DNA of 64,000 nucleotides from Streptomyces sp. SLBN-31 (GTDB lineage: Bacteria; Actinomycetota; Actinomycetes; Streptomycetales; Streptomycetaceae), in NCBI RefSeq assembly GCF_006715395.1, contig NZ_VFNC01000003.1, positions 186,001 to 250,000 of the forward strand, read 5' to 3'. This document shows positions 36,448-44,297 of the stretch, piece by piece; within the stretch, counting starts at the first letter, position 1; each line of letters opens with the position of its first letter. The notes beneath the pieces are model-generated. The model saw only the letters and a list, made by a program, of their open reading frames with translations. It did not search any database and was not told where the DNA came from. Both the position numbers and the translations under genes were made by a program.

Positions 36448-36918
36448 CTATCGCCGGCCGATCCGGAAGACCCTGATCTCCCGCTCCACGCGCTCCTGGT
36501 AGGTCGCGTACGGAGGCCAGAAGACGAGCAGCCGCTTCCACACGTCCGCCCGTTCCCCGCCCGTCAGCAGCCGGGCGCGCACCGGGACGTCCTCGCCCTT
36601 GAAGCTGATCTCCGCGTCCGGGTGGGCGAGGAGGTTGTGGGTCCAGGCGGGGTGGTCGGTGCGGCCGAAATTGGAGCCGACGAGGATCCAGCTCCGGCCG
36701 TCGTCCTCGGGCATGCACGCCAGGGGCGTGCGGCGGGGCAGCCCGCTCTTCGCGCCGGTCGAGGTCAGGATGACGCCGGGCAGCAGCTGGGCGCTGAGGA
36801 TCACCCTGCCGCGGGTCATCCGGTGCACGGCGCGGTCCAGCGCCGGCACGACATGCGGGGCCACCTTGGCGAAGCCCCTCGTCGACGAGATCCGCTGCAC
36901 CACACGTTCGCCGATCAC
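36448..36918 (-). CDS. F420-dependent nitroreductase-family (Ddn-type) protein
   Basis: The 156-residue protein contains MTRGRVILSAQLLPGVILTSTGAKSGLPRRTPL, then ILVGSNFGRTDHPAWTHNLLAHPDAEISFKGE. This is the split-barrel deazaflavin-binding signature. WPPYATYQERVEREIRVFRI is the usual C-terminus. It likely carries out a hydride transfer with F420H2. The GTG start overlaps the acyl-CoA dehydrogenase stop by four bases, so it is in the same operon under site 5. Confidence 0.88.
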   Translation of the reverse strand: MIGERVVQRISSTRGFAKVAPHVVPALDRAVHRMTRGRVILSAQLLPGVILTSTGAKSGLPRRTPLACMPEDDGRSWILVGSNFGRTDHPAWTHNLLAHPDAEISFKGEDVPVRARLLTGGERADVWKRLLVFWPPYATYQERVEREIRVFRIGRR

Positions 36919-38099
36919 ACCGCCACCTCCCGGTCCTCGAAGAGTCGCGCGGCGTCGGCCGCGTGCGCCCGCAGCCGGTGCACCGGCCCGAACAGCAGTT
37001 CGTCACCGGCGGCCCGCTTGAAGTACAGGTGCGCCTCGTGCTCCCAGGTGAAACCGATGCCGCCGTGCAGCTGGATGCCCTCCGCGGCGGCCCGGCGCAG
37101 GGCCTCCAGCGCCTGCGCGAGCGCCAGCCCGCCCACGGGCTCGCGGCCGGCGGTGGCCCAGGCCGCGTAGTAGGCCGCCGACCTCGCCGCCTGCACCCCG
37201 ACGTAGACGTCGGCCAGCCGGTGCTTGACCGCCTGGAAGGAGCCGATCGCCCGCCCGAACTGCTCCCGCTGCCCGACGTACTCCACGGTCCGCTCCAGCG
37301 CCCGGTCGGCGGCCCCGACGGCCTCGCAGGCCAGCACGGCGGCGGCGGCGTCGCCCACGGTCGCGAGGGCGCCCAGGACGTCCGCGCCGTCCTCGCCGAG
37401 CAGCTCACCCTCCACGTCGCGCAGTTCCAGGCGGGCCTGCGGCCGGGTGACGTCGAGCGCGGTCTGCCGTACGCGCACGAGGCCGTCCGCGTTCCCCCGT
37501 ACGAGGAACAGGAGGGTCCGTGACCGGGCGTAGCCGCCGGTGTGGGCGGCGACCAGCAGCAGCCCCGCACTGTGCCCGTCCAGCACCTGCTCGACCTGCC
37601 CGTACAGCAGCCACCGCTCCCCCGCCCGCCTGGCCTGCACTCCCCCGGCCCGCCCGCCGCCGGCCCACTCGCCGCCGTTGTCGCCGGTCAGCGCGAGCGC
37701 GGTGGCGAGGGAAGTGCCGGGGACGGCTAGGGCGGCGGTCAGGGCGCCGGCGGCGAGGCGGGGCAGCAGGGCGGCGCGCTGGGACTCGGTGCCGAGGGCG
37801 AGGACCAGGGGCGCGGCCAGGGCGCAGGTCGCCAGGAGCGGGGTGGGCGCGAGGACCCGGCCGGTCTCCTCGGCGGCCAGGGCGAGCTCGGCCGTCGAGC
37901 AGCCGACCCCGTCGTACGCCTCCGGGAGGGCCAGGCCGGGCAGGCCGAGCCGGCCGGCGAGGAGGGGCCACAGGGCCGGGTCGTGGCCGTCCGGGGTGTC
38001 CAGGGCGGCGCGCAGCGCCTCGGGGCCGCAGCGTTTGCGGAGCAGTTCGCGCAGGGTGCGGCGGATCTCGTCCTGTTCGGCGGTGAAGCTCGCGTCCAT
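36915..38099 (-). CDS. Acyl-CoA dehydrogenase family protein (FadE type)
   Basis: The 394-residue FAD enzyme has the normal ACAD fold: an N-terminal helical part (MDASFTAEQDEIRRTLRELL) with PEAYDGVG, a middle beta domain, and a C-terminal bundle with YVGQREQFGRAIGSFQAVKHRLAD. The C-terminal LHGGIGFTWEHEAHLYFKRA is typical of the FadE34-like subgroup. The catalytic Glu at the usual site is not obvious, and such actinobacterial enzymes often act as alpha-beta heteromers. It would oxidise the acyl-CoA made by the synthetase. Site 5 lies 18 bases upstream and is shared with the thiolase gene. Confidence 0.9.
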   Translation of the reverse strand: MDASFTAEQDEIRRTLRELLRKRCGPEALRAALDTPDGHDPALWPLLAGRLGLPGLALPEAYDGVGCSTAELALAAEETGRVLAPTPLLATCALAAPLVLALGTESQRAALLPRLAAGALTAALAVPGTSLATALALTGDNGGEWAGGGRAGGVQARRAGERWLLYGQVEQVLDGHSAGLLLVAAHTGGYARSRTLLFLVRGNADGLVRVRQTALDVTRPQARLELRDVEGELLGEDGADVLGALATVGDAAAAVLACEAVGAADRALERTVEYVGQREQFGRAIGSFQAVKHRLADVYVGVQAARSAAYYAAWATAGREPVGGLALAQALEALRRAAAEGIQLHGGIGFTWEHEAHLYFKRAAGDELLFGPVHRLRAHAADAARLFEDREVAV

Positions 38100-38116
38100 G
38101 GCTCTTCCCTCCGGAT

Positions 38117-38131
38117 CTGACGGTCCGTCAT
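38117..38131. promoter_or_regulatory. CTGACG operator, site 5
   Basis: CTGACG-GTC-CGTCAT has one mismatch at the last base. It lies between the divergent acyl-CoA dehydrogenase and thiolase starts. Confidence 0.7.
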
Positions 38132-38175
38132 ATTAGGGGGGTGGGAACGAGATGCCCAGGGGGAGGAGACCTCTC

Positions 38176-39348
38176 ATGACACGCGGGAGCCGCGGGGTGG
38201 CCGTGGTCGGCGTCGCCCTGTCCGACTGCGGGCGCGTGGACGACGCGACGCCGTACGCCCTGCACGCCCAGGCGGCCCGCCGCGCCCTCGCGGACGCGGG
38301 ACTGCAGCGCCGGCACGTCGACGGCTTCGCGTCGGCCGGCCTCGGCACGCTGCCGCCGGTCGAGGTGGCCGAGTACCTGGGCCTGCGCCCCACCTGGGTC
38401 GACTCCACGGCGGTCGGCGGTTCGACGTGGGAGGTGATGGCGGCGCACGCGGCGGACGCGATCGCGGCCGGGCACGCGAACGCCGTGCTGCTCGTGTACG
38501 GCTCCACGGCCCGCGCGGACATCAGGGCCGGCCGGCGCACCGGGAACCTCTCCTTCGGCGCGCGCGGCCCGCTGCAGTTCGAGGTCCCCTACGGCCACAC
38601 GCTCATCGCCAAGTACGCCATGGCCGCCCGCCGCCACATGATCGAACACGGCACGACGATCGAGCAGTTGGCGGAGGTGGCCGTGCAGGCGAGGGCGAAC
38701 GCGGCCCTGAATCCCGACGCCATGTTCCGCGAGCCGGTCACGGTGGACGAGGTCCTGTCCGGCCCGATGATCGCCGACCCGTTCACCAAGCTGCACTGCT
38801 GCATCCGCTCCGACGGCGGGGCGGCGGTGCTGCTGGCGGCCGAGGAGTACGTACGGGACTGCCGTACCACCCCCGTCCGGGTGCTCGGCACCGGGGAGCA
38901 CGTCAGCCACGCGGCGATGTCGGAGTGGACGGACTTCACTGTGTCACCGGCGGCGGTGAGCGGGCGGCTGGCGTTCGAGCGGGCGGGCGTGCGGCCCGAC
39001 GAGATGGACTTCGCGCAGATCTACGACGCCTTCACCTACATGACCCTGGTGACCCTCGAGGATCTCGGGTTCTGCGGGAAGGGGGAGGGCGGGGCGTTCG
39101 TGGAGAAGGGCCGCCTGCGGGTGGAGGGCGGGGAGCTGCCGGTGAACACGGACGGGGGCGGACTGTCGGCGCAGCACCCGGGGATGCGGGGGCTGTTCCT
39201 GCTCGTGGAGGCGGTACGGCAGCTGCGCGGGGAGGCCGGGGCGCGTCAGGTGCGCGGACGGGACGGGCAGGTGCCGCGGCTCGGGGTGGCCTCGGGGACG
39301 GGCGGCTGGTTCTGCTCGTCGGGGACGGTGGTGCTGGGGCGGGACTGA
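38176..39348 (+). CDS. Thiolase-like lipid-transfer protein
   Basis: The 390-residue protein starts MTRGSRGVAVVGVALSDCGR. It is in the thiolase superfamily: FAQIYDAFTYMTLVTLEDLGFC (near residue 279) and NTDGGGLSAQHPGMRGLF (near 323). It lacks an obvious nucleophile Cys and looks like an aldolase or SCP-x-type protein. It is the second such protein in the window. No DUF35 gene follows; a DUF35 gene at 43285 may be the partner. ATG 38176 has GGGAGGAGA at 38161-38169 upstream. It is divergent from the acyl-CoA dehydrogenase and shares operator site 5. Confidence 0.85.
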   Translation: MTRGSRGVAVVGVALSDCGRVDDATPYALHAQAARRALADAGLQRRHVDGFASAGLGTLPPVEVAEYLGLRPTWVDSTAVGGSTWEVMAAHAADAIAAGHANAVLLVYGSTARADIRAGRRTGNLSFGARGPLQFEVPYGHTLIAKYAMAARRHMIEHGTTIEQLAEVAVQARANAALNPDAMFREPVTVDEVLSGPMIADPFTKLHCCIRSDGGAAVLLAAEEYVRDCRTTPVRVLGTGEHVSHAAMSEWTDFTVSPAAVSGRLAFERAGVRPDEMDFAQIYDAFTYMTLVTLEDLGFCGKGEGGAFVEKGRLRVEGGELPVNTDGGGLSAQHPGMRGLFLLVEAVRQLRGEAGARQVRGRDGQVPRLGVASGTGGWFCSSGTVVLGRD

Positions 39349-39358
39349 AACCCGGCGG

Positions 39359-40687
39359 TCACTCGCCGACGGTGATCACGGCCAGGTCGTCGGCCGGATC
39401 GTCGTCCCGCCTGCCCCGGTCCCACGCGGCGCTCGGCTTGCCGTCCCGCAGGAGCAGCCGGCCGGTGCCCGGCTCGCCCAGCAGGGCGGTGAACTCGAAG
39501 GTGCGCGTACCGCCGGGCTTCAGCGGGCCGACGTCACAGGTGTAGGTGAAGTCGGCGGAGTCGCAGTAGGGCTGGTACACGCCGTCGTCGTACTCCTCCA
39601 TGGGCTGCTTCACCATGGTCGTGCCGGGCGGCGGCTCGAAGACCAGGCGGGCGACGGCGCCCGCGTCCCCGGGGCCGTCGTTGCGGACGGTCAGCCGGAA
39701 GGTGCGTCTGGTGCCGGGGGCGCCGTGCAGGGCGACGTCCTCGACCGCGTAGTCGGCGTGGGTGTCCAGGGCGACGTAGGTGAAGCCGCCGCCCTTGACC
39801 CAGGGCCCGCTGGGAGCCGTCCCGGGCTCGGCCGCCAGGGTGGGGCCGTCGCCGCGGTCGCCGCCCTTGGGGGTGGTGCCGTAGTGGCGGCCCAGGGCCA
39901 GGGCCCACACGTCGTGGCGGAACGAGGTGTACATGTGGGTCTTCGAGGCGCGCAGTCGCACGGCGGGCCGCAGGACGACGGTCCGGCCGGGGTCGATTCG
40001 CAGGCCGGGGAACTCACAGACCGCGATGTGGTCGTGGTAGGGCTCCGGGTAGCGGCAGTTGGCGTACTTCTCGGCGAACTCCATCTCGCCTGCGCCGAGT
40101 TCGAGACCGACGCCCTCCACGGGCACCTCGCCCGTGTTGCGGATCACGACCGGCTCGGTCAGCTCGGCCCCCGGGCGGACGTCCGTGAGGAAGGCGCGGG
40201 TGAGGGCTTCGAGGACCGGTTCGCCCACGACGGCGCGGGTGCGCGCGGTGAGCTTCCTGCCCTTGGCCGTGGTGTACGTGAACCGGACGACTCCGGTGTC
40301 CCCCGGCCTGCTGCCCTTGGCGGCCACCGGGGAGACGCGGGGGCTGTCGCTCCAGTTGTCGTACTCGGCACCCACCTCGCAGGTCACATGGGTGGGGCCG
40401 CCCCGGCAGTTCCCGCTCCTGCGCAGGGCGACGGCCTTCTCCGAGCCGGGCAGCACGTCGGCGGTGAGGGTCCGGCCCTCACGCTCCCGGCCGCCGGTCC
40501 CGTCGGTGGCGGAGAGGTGGAAGGGGAGCTTGTCGTGCGGGCCCGAGGTGTCGCCGACGGGGCGCAGGTGGAAGGTCCCGGGAGCGGTGAGGGAGGGGCC
40601 GGGGCTCGGGTCGGGGCCGGAGACGCAGGACGTGAGGGACGCGAGAAGCAGACCGGCGACGAGCGCGCCGCCCCAGCGAGTCCTCAC
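39359..40687 (-). CDS. Putative lipoprotein with CARDB/DUF11-like repeats
   Basis: The 442-residue protein has a lipoprotein signal peptide: VRTRWGGALVAGLLLASLTSC, with Cys at about 21 in a valid lipobox. The body has repeated beta-rich blocks with NTGEVPVEGVGLELG and RNDGPGDAGAVARLVFEPPPGTT, which resemble DUF11 or CARDB domains of surface proteins. It should be anchored outside the membrane. No enzyme motif is visible. An in-frame extension to 41215 is rejected because it lacks signal and similarity. It is convergent with the thiolase, 10 bases apart. Confidence 0.75.
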   Translation of the reverse strand: MRTRWGGALVAGLLLASLTSCVSGPDPSPGPSLTAPGTFHLRPVGDTSGPHDKLPFHLSATDGTGGREREGRTLTADVLPGSEKAVALRRSGNCRGGPTHVTCEVGAEYDNWSDSPRVSPVAAKGSRPGDTGVVRFTYTTAKGRKLTARTRAVVGEPVLEALTRAFLTDVRPGAELTEPVVIRNTGEVPVEGVGLELGAGEMEFAEKYANCRYPEPYHDHIAVCEFPGLRIDPGRTVVLRPAVRLRASKTHMYTSFRHDVWALALGRHYGTTPKGGDRGDGPTLAAEPGTAPSGPWVKGGGFTYVALDTHADYAVEDVALHGAPGTRRTFRLTVRNDGPGDAGAVARLVFEPPPGTTMVKQPMEEYDDGVYQPYCDSADFTYTCDVGPLKPGGTRTFEFTALLGEPGTGRLLLRDGKPSAAWDRGRRDDDPADDLAVITVGE

Positions 40688-41099
40688 CCTCGTCCCGCCT
40701 TCCTCCGCGCGCGCCTTCCCGGCCAACCTACCGCCGTGCGGAGTTGGCCGGCGGGGCGGCCGCGGTGGCAGTCGTCCGAGACGGCGATCCGAGCGGGGTG
40801 CCGGTCGTGGTCGGAAGCCGAGAGCCCCGGCCGGGGCGGGCGGCATCCCCGGGGGAGGTGTCCAGTCGTGGGGCGCCGGTCGAGACGGTGCCGCGCCGGA
40901 ACAATCGCCCGCGCGCAGGCGGGGCAGGCCGCCGCCGCGGGATGTCGGGCCGTACCCGGTCACCGCCGGTGAGGGGCCCGGGCGACGGCGAGCAGCACTG
41001 CCCACCGCCCTGGTCCGGTGGCCGGAGGGGGTTCGTGTGCCGCGGGCGGAGGTGGCGGGTGAATCGTTCGGTGCGGGCCGGCGAGGCGATACTCGGCGC
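40688..41099. other. Gap between the lipoprotein and oxidase genes
   Basis: This 412-base stretch carries no supported gene. CCGGCCAAC (40719-40727) and GTTGGCCGG (40743-40751) form a 9-bp hairpin close to the lipoprotein start. A GATACT box (41088-41093) seven bases before the next ATG looks like a leaderless promoter. Confidence 0.5.
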
Positions 41100-41765
41100 A
41101 TGAGCGAGGATCTCCACGAACTGCTGCGGTCGCTCCGGGTGTGGGACCCGGAGGTCACCGACCTCCGCCCGTTCGACCCGGCCGGCGCGCCCGACGAGCC
41201 CCTGCCCCTGTTCACCGCCTGGTTCGCCGAGGCGGTGGCGGACGGTCAGCCGGAGCCGCACACGATGTCCCTGGCCACCTCCGGCGAGGACGGCGAGGCG
41301 GACGTACGGATCGTGATGCTGCACGGCGCGGACGCGGACGGCTGGACGTTCGCGACGCATGCGAGCAGCCACAAGGGCAGGCAGCTCCGGGCGCGGCCGT
41401 ACGCCGCCCTCTGCTTCTACTGGCCGCGCCTGGGCCGCCAGGTCCGCCTCCGCGGCCCGGTCACCGCCGCGCCCTCGGCCGAGTCCCAGGGCGATCTGCA
41501 CGCCCGCTCCACCGGCGCCCTCGCCGCGGCCCTCACCGGCCGCCAGAGCGAGGTCCTGGGGTCGGTGGAGGAGTTGGCGCGGGCCTCCGAGGCGGCCTGG
41601 GAGCGGGCCCGGCAGGAGCCCGGCGCGCCCGTGCCGTCCTGGACCCTGTACCGACTGCGTCTGCAGGAGGCGGAGTTCTTCCAGGGCGACGAACGGCGCC
41701 GGCACGTGCGGCTGAACTACCGCCTCCAGGAGGGCCGTTGGGTGAAGGAGCTGCTGTGGCCGTGA
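41100..41765 (+). CDS. Pyridoxamine 5'-phosphate oxidase family protein
   Basis: The 221-residue flavin split-barrel protein resembles PdxH: PLPLFTAWFAEAVADGQPEPHTMSLAT, VRIVMLHGADADGWTFATHASSHKG, CFYWPRLGRQVRLRGPV and the C-terminal VRLNYRLQEGRWVKELLWP. These are PNPOx family motifs. It may oxidise pyridoxine or pyridoxamine phosphate, or act as a general FMN oxidase. The ATG is preceded by GATACTCGGCGC, so the transcript may be leaderless. It is not in the CTGACG regulon. It is convergent with the acetyltransferase, four bases apart. Confidence 0.88.
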   Translation: MSEDLHELLRSLRVWDPEVTDLRPFDPAGAPDEPLPLFTAWFAEAVADGQPEPHTMSLATSGEDGEADVRIVMLHGADADGWTFATHASSHKGRQLRARPYAALCFYWPRLGRQVRLRGPVTAAPSAESQGDLHARSTGALAAALTGRQSEVLGSVEELARASEAAWERARQEPGAPVPSWTLYRLRLQEAEFFQGDERRRHVRLNYRLQEGRWVKELLWP

Positions 41766-41769
41766 GCGC

Positions 41770-42633
41770 TCAGGTCCCGGTGAAGCCGTAGACCGTGAAG
41801 TCGGCCACCGGGCGGTAGCCGATGCGCTGATAGAGGGCGTTGCTGGTCGGGTTGGCGAGGTCCGTGAACAGCAGCACCTCCTGCGCGCCCGCCGCCAGCG
41901 CGGCCCGGCTGACCTCGGCCGTGACCGCCCCCGCGTATCCGCGGCCGCGCAGGTGGGCCGGGGTGTAGACGGGTGCCACGCGGATCTGGCCGGCGACCGG
42001 CGGCGTCACCCCGGCCATGGACAGGGGGGTGCCGTCGGTGTCCTCCCAGAAGGTGACCCCGCCGTAGGAGAGGCGGGCGTCGGCACACCGGTCCGCGGGC
42101 ACCGTCGCATGGGCGCCGACGGCCTGCGTGAACTCCTCGTGCCAGCGCTCCAGTTGCCGCCGGTCGGCCTCCTGGGCCACCCGTGGCCGGCCCTTCGGCA
42201 CGGGTCCCGGTTCCGTCAGCGTGCCCAGCCGGTACAGCCGGTGGCGTTCGCGCTCCGCCGCGGTCCCGCCCGTGTGCCGCTGCCAGGCCTCGGCGAGCGC
42301 GCGGGCGGTGGCGGCCTCGCCGTTGACCCCGGCCAACGGTCGTCCGAGGCCCGCCAGATGGACGGCCAGGGCGTCCGTCTCCTCGGGAGCGAGGGCGGTC
42401 ACGTACAGCTCGTAGGGAGGGGTGCAGAAGTAGGCGGCACGGACGGTGCCGTCCCTCTCCAGCACACCGAAGTACGGGGCCTCGCCGCCGTAGTGGGCCG
42501 CTCCGCGGGTGCGCAGGCCCTCGGTCACCGTCAGCGGGACGGTGTGCAGGGCGGGGCGGGAGCGGAGGAAGGCCCCGGCGCGCGTGAGGAAGGCGTCCAG
42601 GTCGTCGAGGGAGTACCAGTCATCGGGCCGCAT
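41770..42633 (-). CDS. GNAT-family acetyltransferase
   Basis: The 287-residue protein has a C-terminal GNAT fold: IRVAPVYTPAHLRGRGYAGAVTAEVSRAAL with the acetyl-CoA motif RGRGYA, then LFTDLANPTSNALYQRIGYRPVADFTVYGFT. The N-terminal half (WYSLDDLDAFLTRAGAFL) is an additional domain as in other actinobacterial GNATs. ATG 42633 is chosen; an upstream extension lacks similarity. The acceptor is unknown. Confidence 0.85.
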   Translation of the reverse strand: MRPDDWYSLDDLDAFLTRAGAFLRSRPALHTVPLTVTEGLRTRGAAHYGGEAPYFGVLERDGTVRAAYFCTPPYELYVTALAPEETDALAVHLAGLGRPLAGVNGEAATARALAEAWQRHTGGTAAERERHRLYRLGTLTEPGPVPKGRPRVAQEADRRQLERWHEEFTQAVGAHATVPADRCADARLSYGGVTFWEDTDGTPLSMAGVTPPVAGQIRVAPVYTPAHLRGRGYAGAVTAEVSRAALAAGAQEVLLFTDLANPTSNALYQRIGYRPVADFTVYGFTGT

Positions 42634-42673
42634 GCCCCATGGTCGCCCGGACCCGGCGCCCGGCGCCTCCGAA

Positions 42674-43276
42674 TTACAGCTCTTCCGGCTCCGCGTCCGT
42701 CGCCAGGCGGCCGTGCAGGTGCATGTCACGGAACGCGTCCTGCCGGCCCGCCTCGAACATCGCTCCGCGCAGCGTCCCCTCGTACCGGAAACCGCACCGC
42801 TCGGCGATCCGGCAGGAGGCCTCGTGGCCGAGGGCGTGGTCGAGTTCCAGCCGGTGCAGGCCGAGTTCGGTGAACGCCCAGCGGGACGCCACGGCCAGGG
42901 CGCGGGTGGCGACCCCGCGCCCGCGCGCCTCGGGCAGCACCCAGTAGCCGACGCGGGCGTTGCTCAGCGCGTGGTTGATGAGGTTGAGGCCGATATGACC
43001 GAGGACGGTGCCGCTCGCGGAGTCGGTCACGCAGTAGGAGACCCCGGTGCCCTCCGCCGCGCTCAGTGTCTTCGCGCTCAGCGACTCATGGGCCGACTCC
43101 AGGTCGGTGACCGGCCTGAGCGGGGTGTTCCAGCGCCGGAAGTCCGGGTCGGTCAGGCCGCGCAGCCAGTTCGCGACGTCGGTCTCGCTGCGGGCGTCCC
43201 ACGGCCGCAGGCGCAGGCCGTGCCCGTGCAGGACGGGGAAGGGCGAGAGGGTGTGCTGTTCGTCGACGCGGGGCAT
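42674..43276 (-). CDS. GNAT-family acetyltransferase (RimJ/RimL-like)
   Basis: The 200-residue protein shows GHIGLNLINHALSNARVGYWVLPEARGRGVATRAL, with acetyl-CoA motif ARGRGVATRAL. ELDHALGHEASCRIAERCGFRYEGTLRG follows, typical of RimJ/RimL-like N-terminal protein acetyltransferases. It starts at ATG 43276, 8 bases after the DUF35 stop, so it may be co-transcribed. Its substrate is unknown and no link to the pathway is visible. Confidence 0.85.
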   Translation of the reverse strand: MPRVDEQHTLSPFPVLHGHGLRLRPWDARSETDVANWLRGLTDPDFRRWNTPLRPVTDLESAHESLSAKTLSAAEGTGVSYCVTDSASGTVLGHIGLNLINHALSNARVGYWVLPEARGRGVATRALAVASRWAFTELGLHRLELDHALGHEASCRIAERCGFRYEGTLRGAMFEAGRQDAFRDMHLHGRLATDAEPEEL

Positions 43277-43284
43277 CGCCCCAT

Positions 43285-43689
43285 TCAAGCCGCTGTGCCG
43301 GGTCCGCGCGGCCGGAACACCGGCACTCCCTCCCGGAACGCCACCTCGAGCTCCAGGCCGGCGGCCGGCTCCGCGCACCCCACGACCTCGGTCATCATCC
43401 GCGGCCCCTCCGCGAGGTCGACCACGGCGGCGACGTACGGCGTGCGCTCCCCGAAGGGCGGCAGGTCGTTGCGGTGCACGACCGACCAGGTGTAGAGCGC
43501 GGCCCGCCCGCTCGCCCGCTCCCAGACCACGTCCTCGCTCCAGCAGTACGGGCAGAACTCCCGCGGGTAGTGGTGCGCCCGCCCGCAGGCCCCGCACCGG
43601 CGGATGAGCAGCCGGCCCTCGGCGGCCGCGTCCCAGTAGGCGCGGGTGAAGGCGTCGGCCTCGGGGAGGTCGTGGCGGGCGGAGCCCAT
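43285..43689 (-). CDS. DUF35 OB-fold zinc-ribbon protein
   Basis: The 134-residue protein has a zinc ribbon with CGAC and CPYC pairs (RRCGACGRAHHYPREFCPYC) and an OB fold with LYTWSVVHRNDLPPFGERTPYVAAVVDLAEGPRMMTEVV. It is a likely partner of a thiolase-like protein, and the nearest unpaired one is at 38176, about 4 kb away. Its ATG shares one base with the DoxX stop (TGATG), so it is coupled to DoxX and controlled by site 6. Confidence 0.88.
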   Translation of the reverse strand: MGSARHDLPEADAFTRAYWDAAAEGRLLIRRCGACGRAHHYPREFCPYCWSEDVVWERASGRAALYTWSVVHRNDLPPFGERTPYVAAVVDLAEGPRMMTEVVGCAEPAAGLELEVAFREGVPVFRPRGPGTAA

Positions 43690-44138
43690 CAGAACAGTCC
43701 CAGCGCGCTGTCGAGCGACCAGGTCTGCCACGACATCCCGAACAGGCCGACCAGTGACATCAGCGCCATCATCGAGTTCTGCCCCTGCTCGGCGACCTCG
43801 TGGACCATGAGGGTGAAGTAGAGGACGTTCAGCAGCAGGCCCCCGACCAGGGCGACCGGTGTCAGGAACCCGGCGACGAGGCCGAGGCCGAGTGCCAGTT
43901 CCGCGTAGACGACGACGTACGCCATCGCGCGCGGCCGGGGCGCCACCATGACCTCGAAGCCGGAACGTACGGCGTTCCAGCGGTGCTTGGCCGCGATGTC
44001 GGCCGCCCACCTGATCCCGGTCCCGCGCTCGAACCAGGCCTTGCGGTCCTTGTGCCGCCAGCTCTCCAGCCACCACAGCCCGAGTCCTATGCGCAGCACG
44101 GCCAGCCACTGCGCGCCCGTGAGCCAGATCGAGTCCAT
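43689..44138 (-). CDS. DoxX-family membrane protein
   Basis: The 149-residue protein has four membrane segments (QWLAVLRIGLGLWWLESW, AYVVVYAELALGLGLVAGFL, TPVALVGGLLLNVLYFTLM, MMALMSLVGLFGMSWQTW). The pattern matches DoxX/MauE-like proteins, which act with electron transfer systems. Inside an operon with DUF35 and next to site 6, it might feed electrons to a pathway oxygenase or protect against thiol stress. That is inference. ATG 44138 is three bases after the operator palindrome. Confidence 0.82.
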   Translation of the reverse strand: MDSIWLTGAQWLAVLRIGLGLWWLESWRHKDRKAWFERGTGIRWAADIAAKHRWNAVRSGFEVMVAPRPRAMAYVVVYAELALGLGLVAGFLTPVALVGGLLLNVLYFTLMVHEVAEQGQNSMMALMSLVGLFGMSWQTWSLDSALGLF

Positions 44139-44141
44139 GAC

Positions 44142-44160
44142 ATCTGACGGTACGTCAGAT
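44142..44160. promoter_or_regulatory. CTGACG operator, site 6 (strongest match)
   Basis: ATCTGACG-GTA-CGTCAGAT is a perfect 19-bp palindrome ending three bases before the DoxX ATG. It is the best match of all 11 sites. Confidence 0.85.
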
Positions 44161-44297
44161 ACAGCGATCCCGGAAGCCGCCCGTGCGTTGCCCGTGAAGC
44201 TGTGGGGTCGCCATGAATCCCCTCGGATTGTTGGCAATTTTGTCTGCACTCTCGCTAGCTTCACAGACGCAACCCGCCTACCGAGGGAGACGAAACC

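Noticed and set aside
40744..41103. Plus-strand frame in the lipoprotein/oxidase gap
   Set aside because: It is Gly/Arg/Pro-rich without similarity and ends in the promoter of the next gene.
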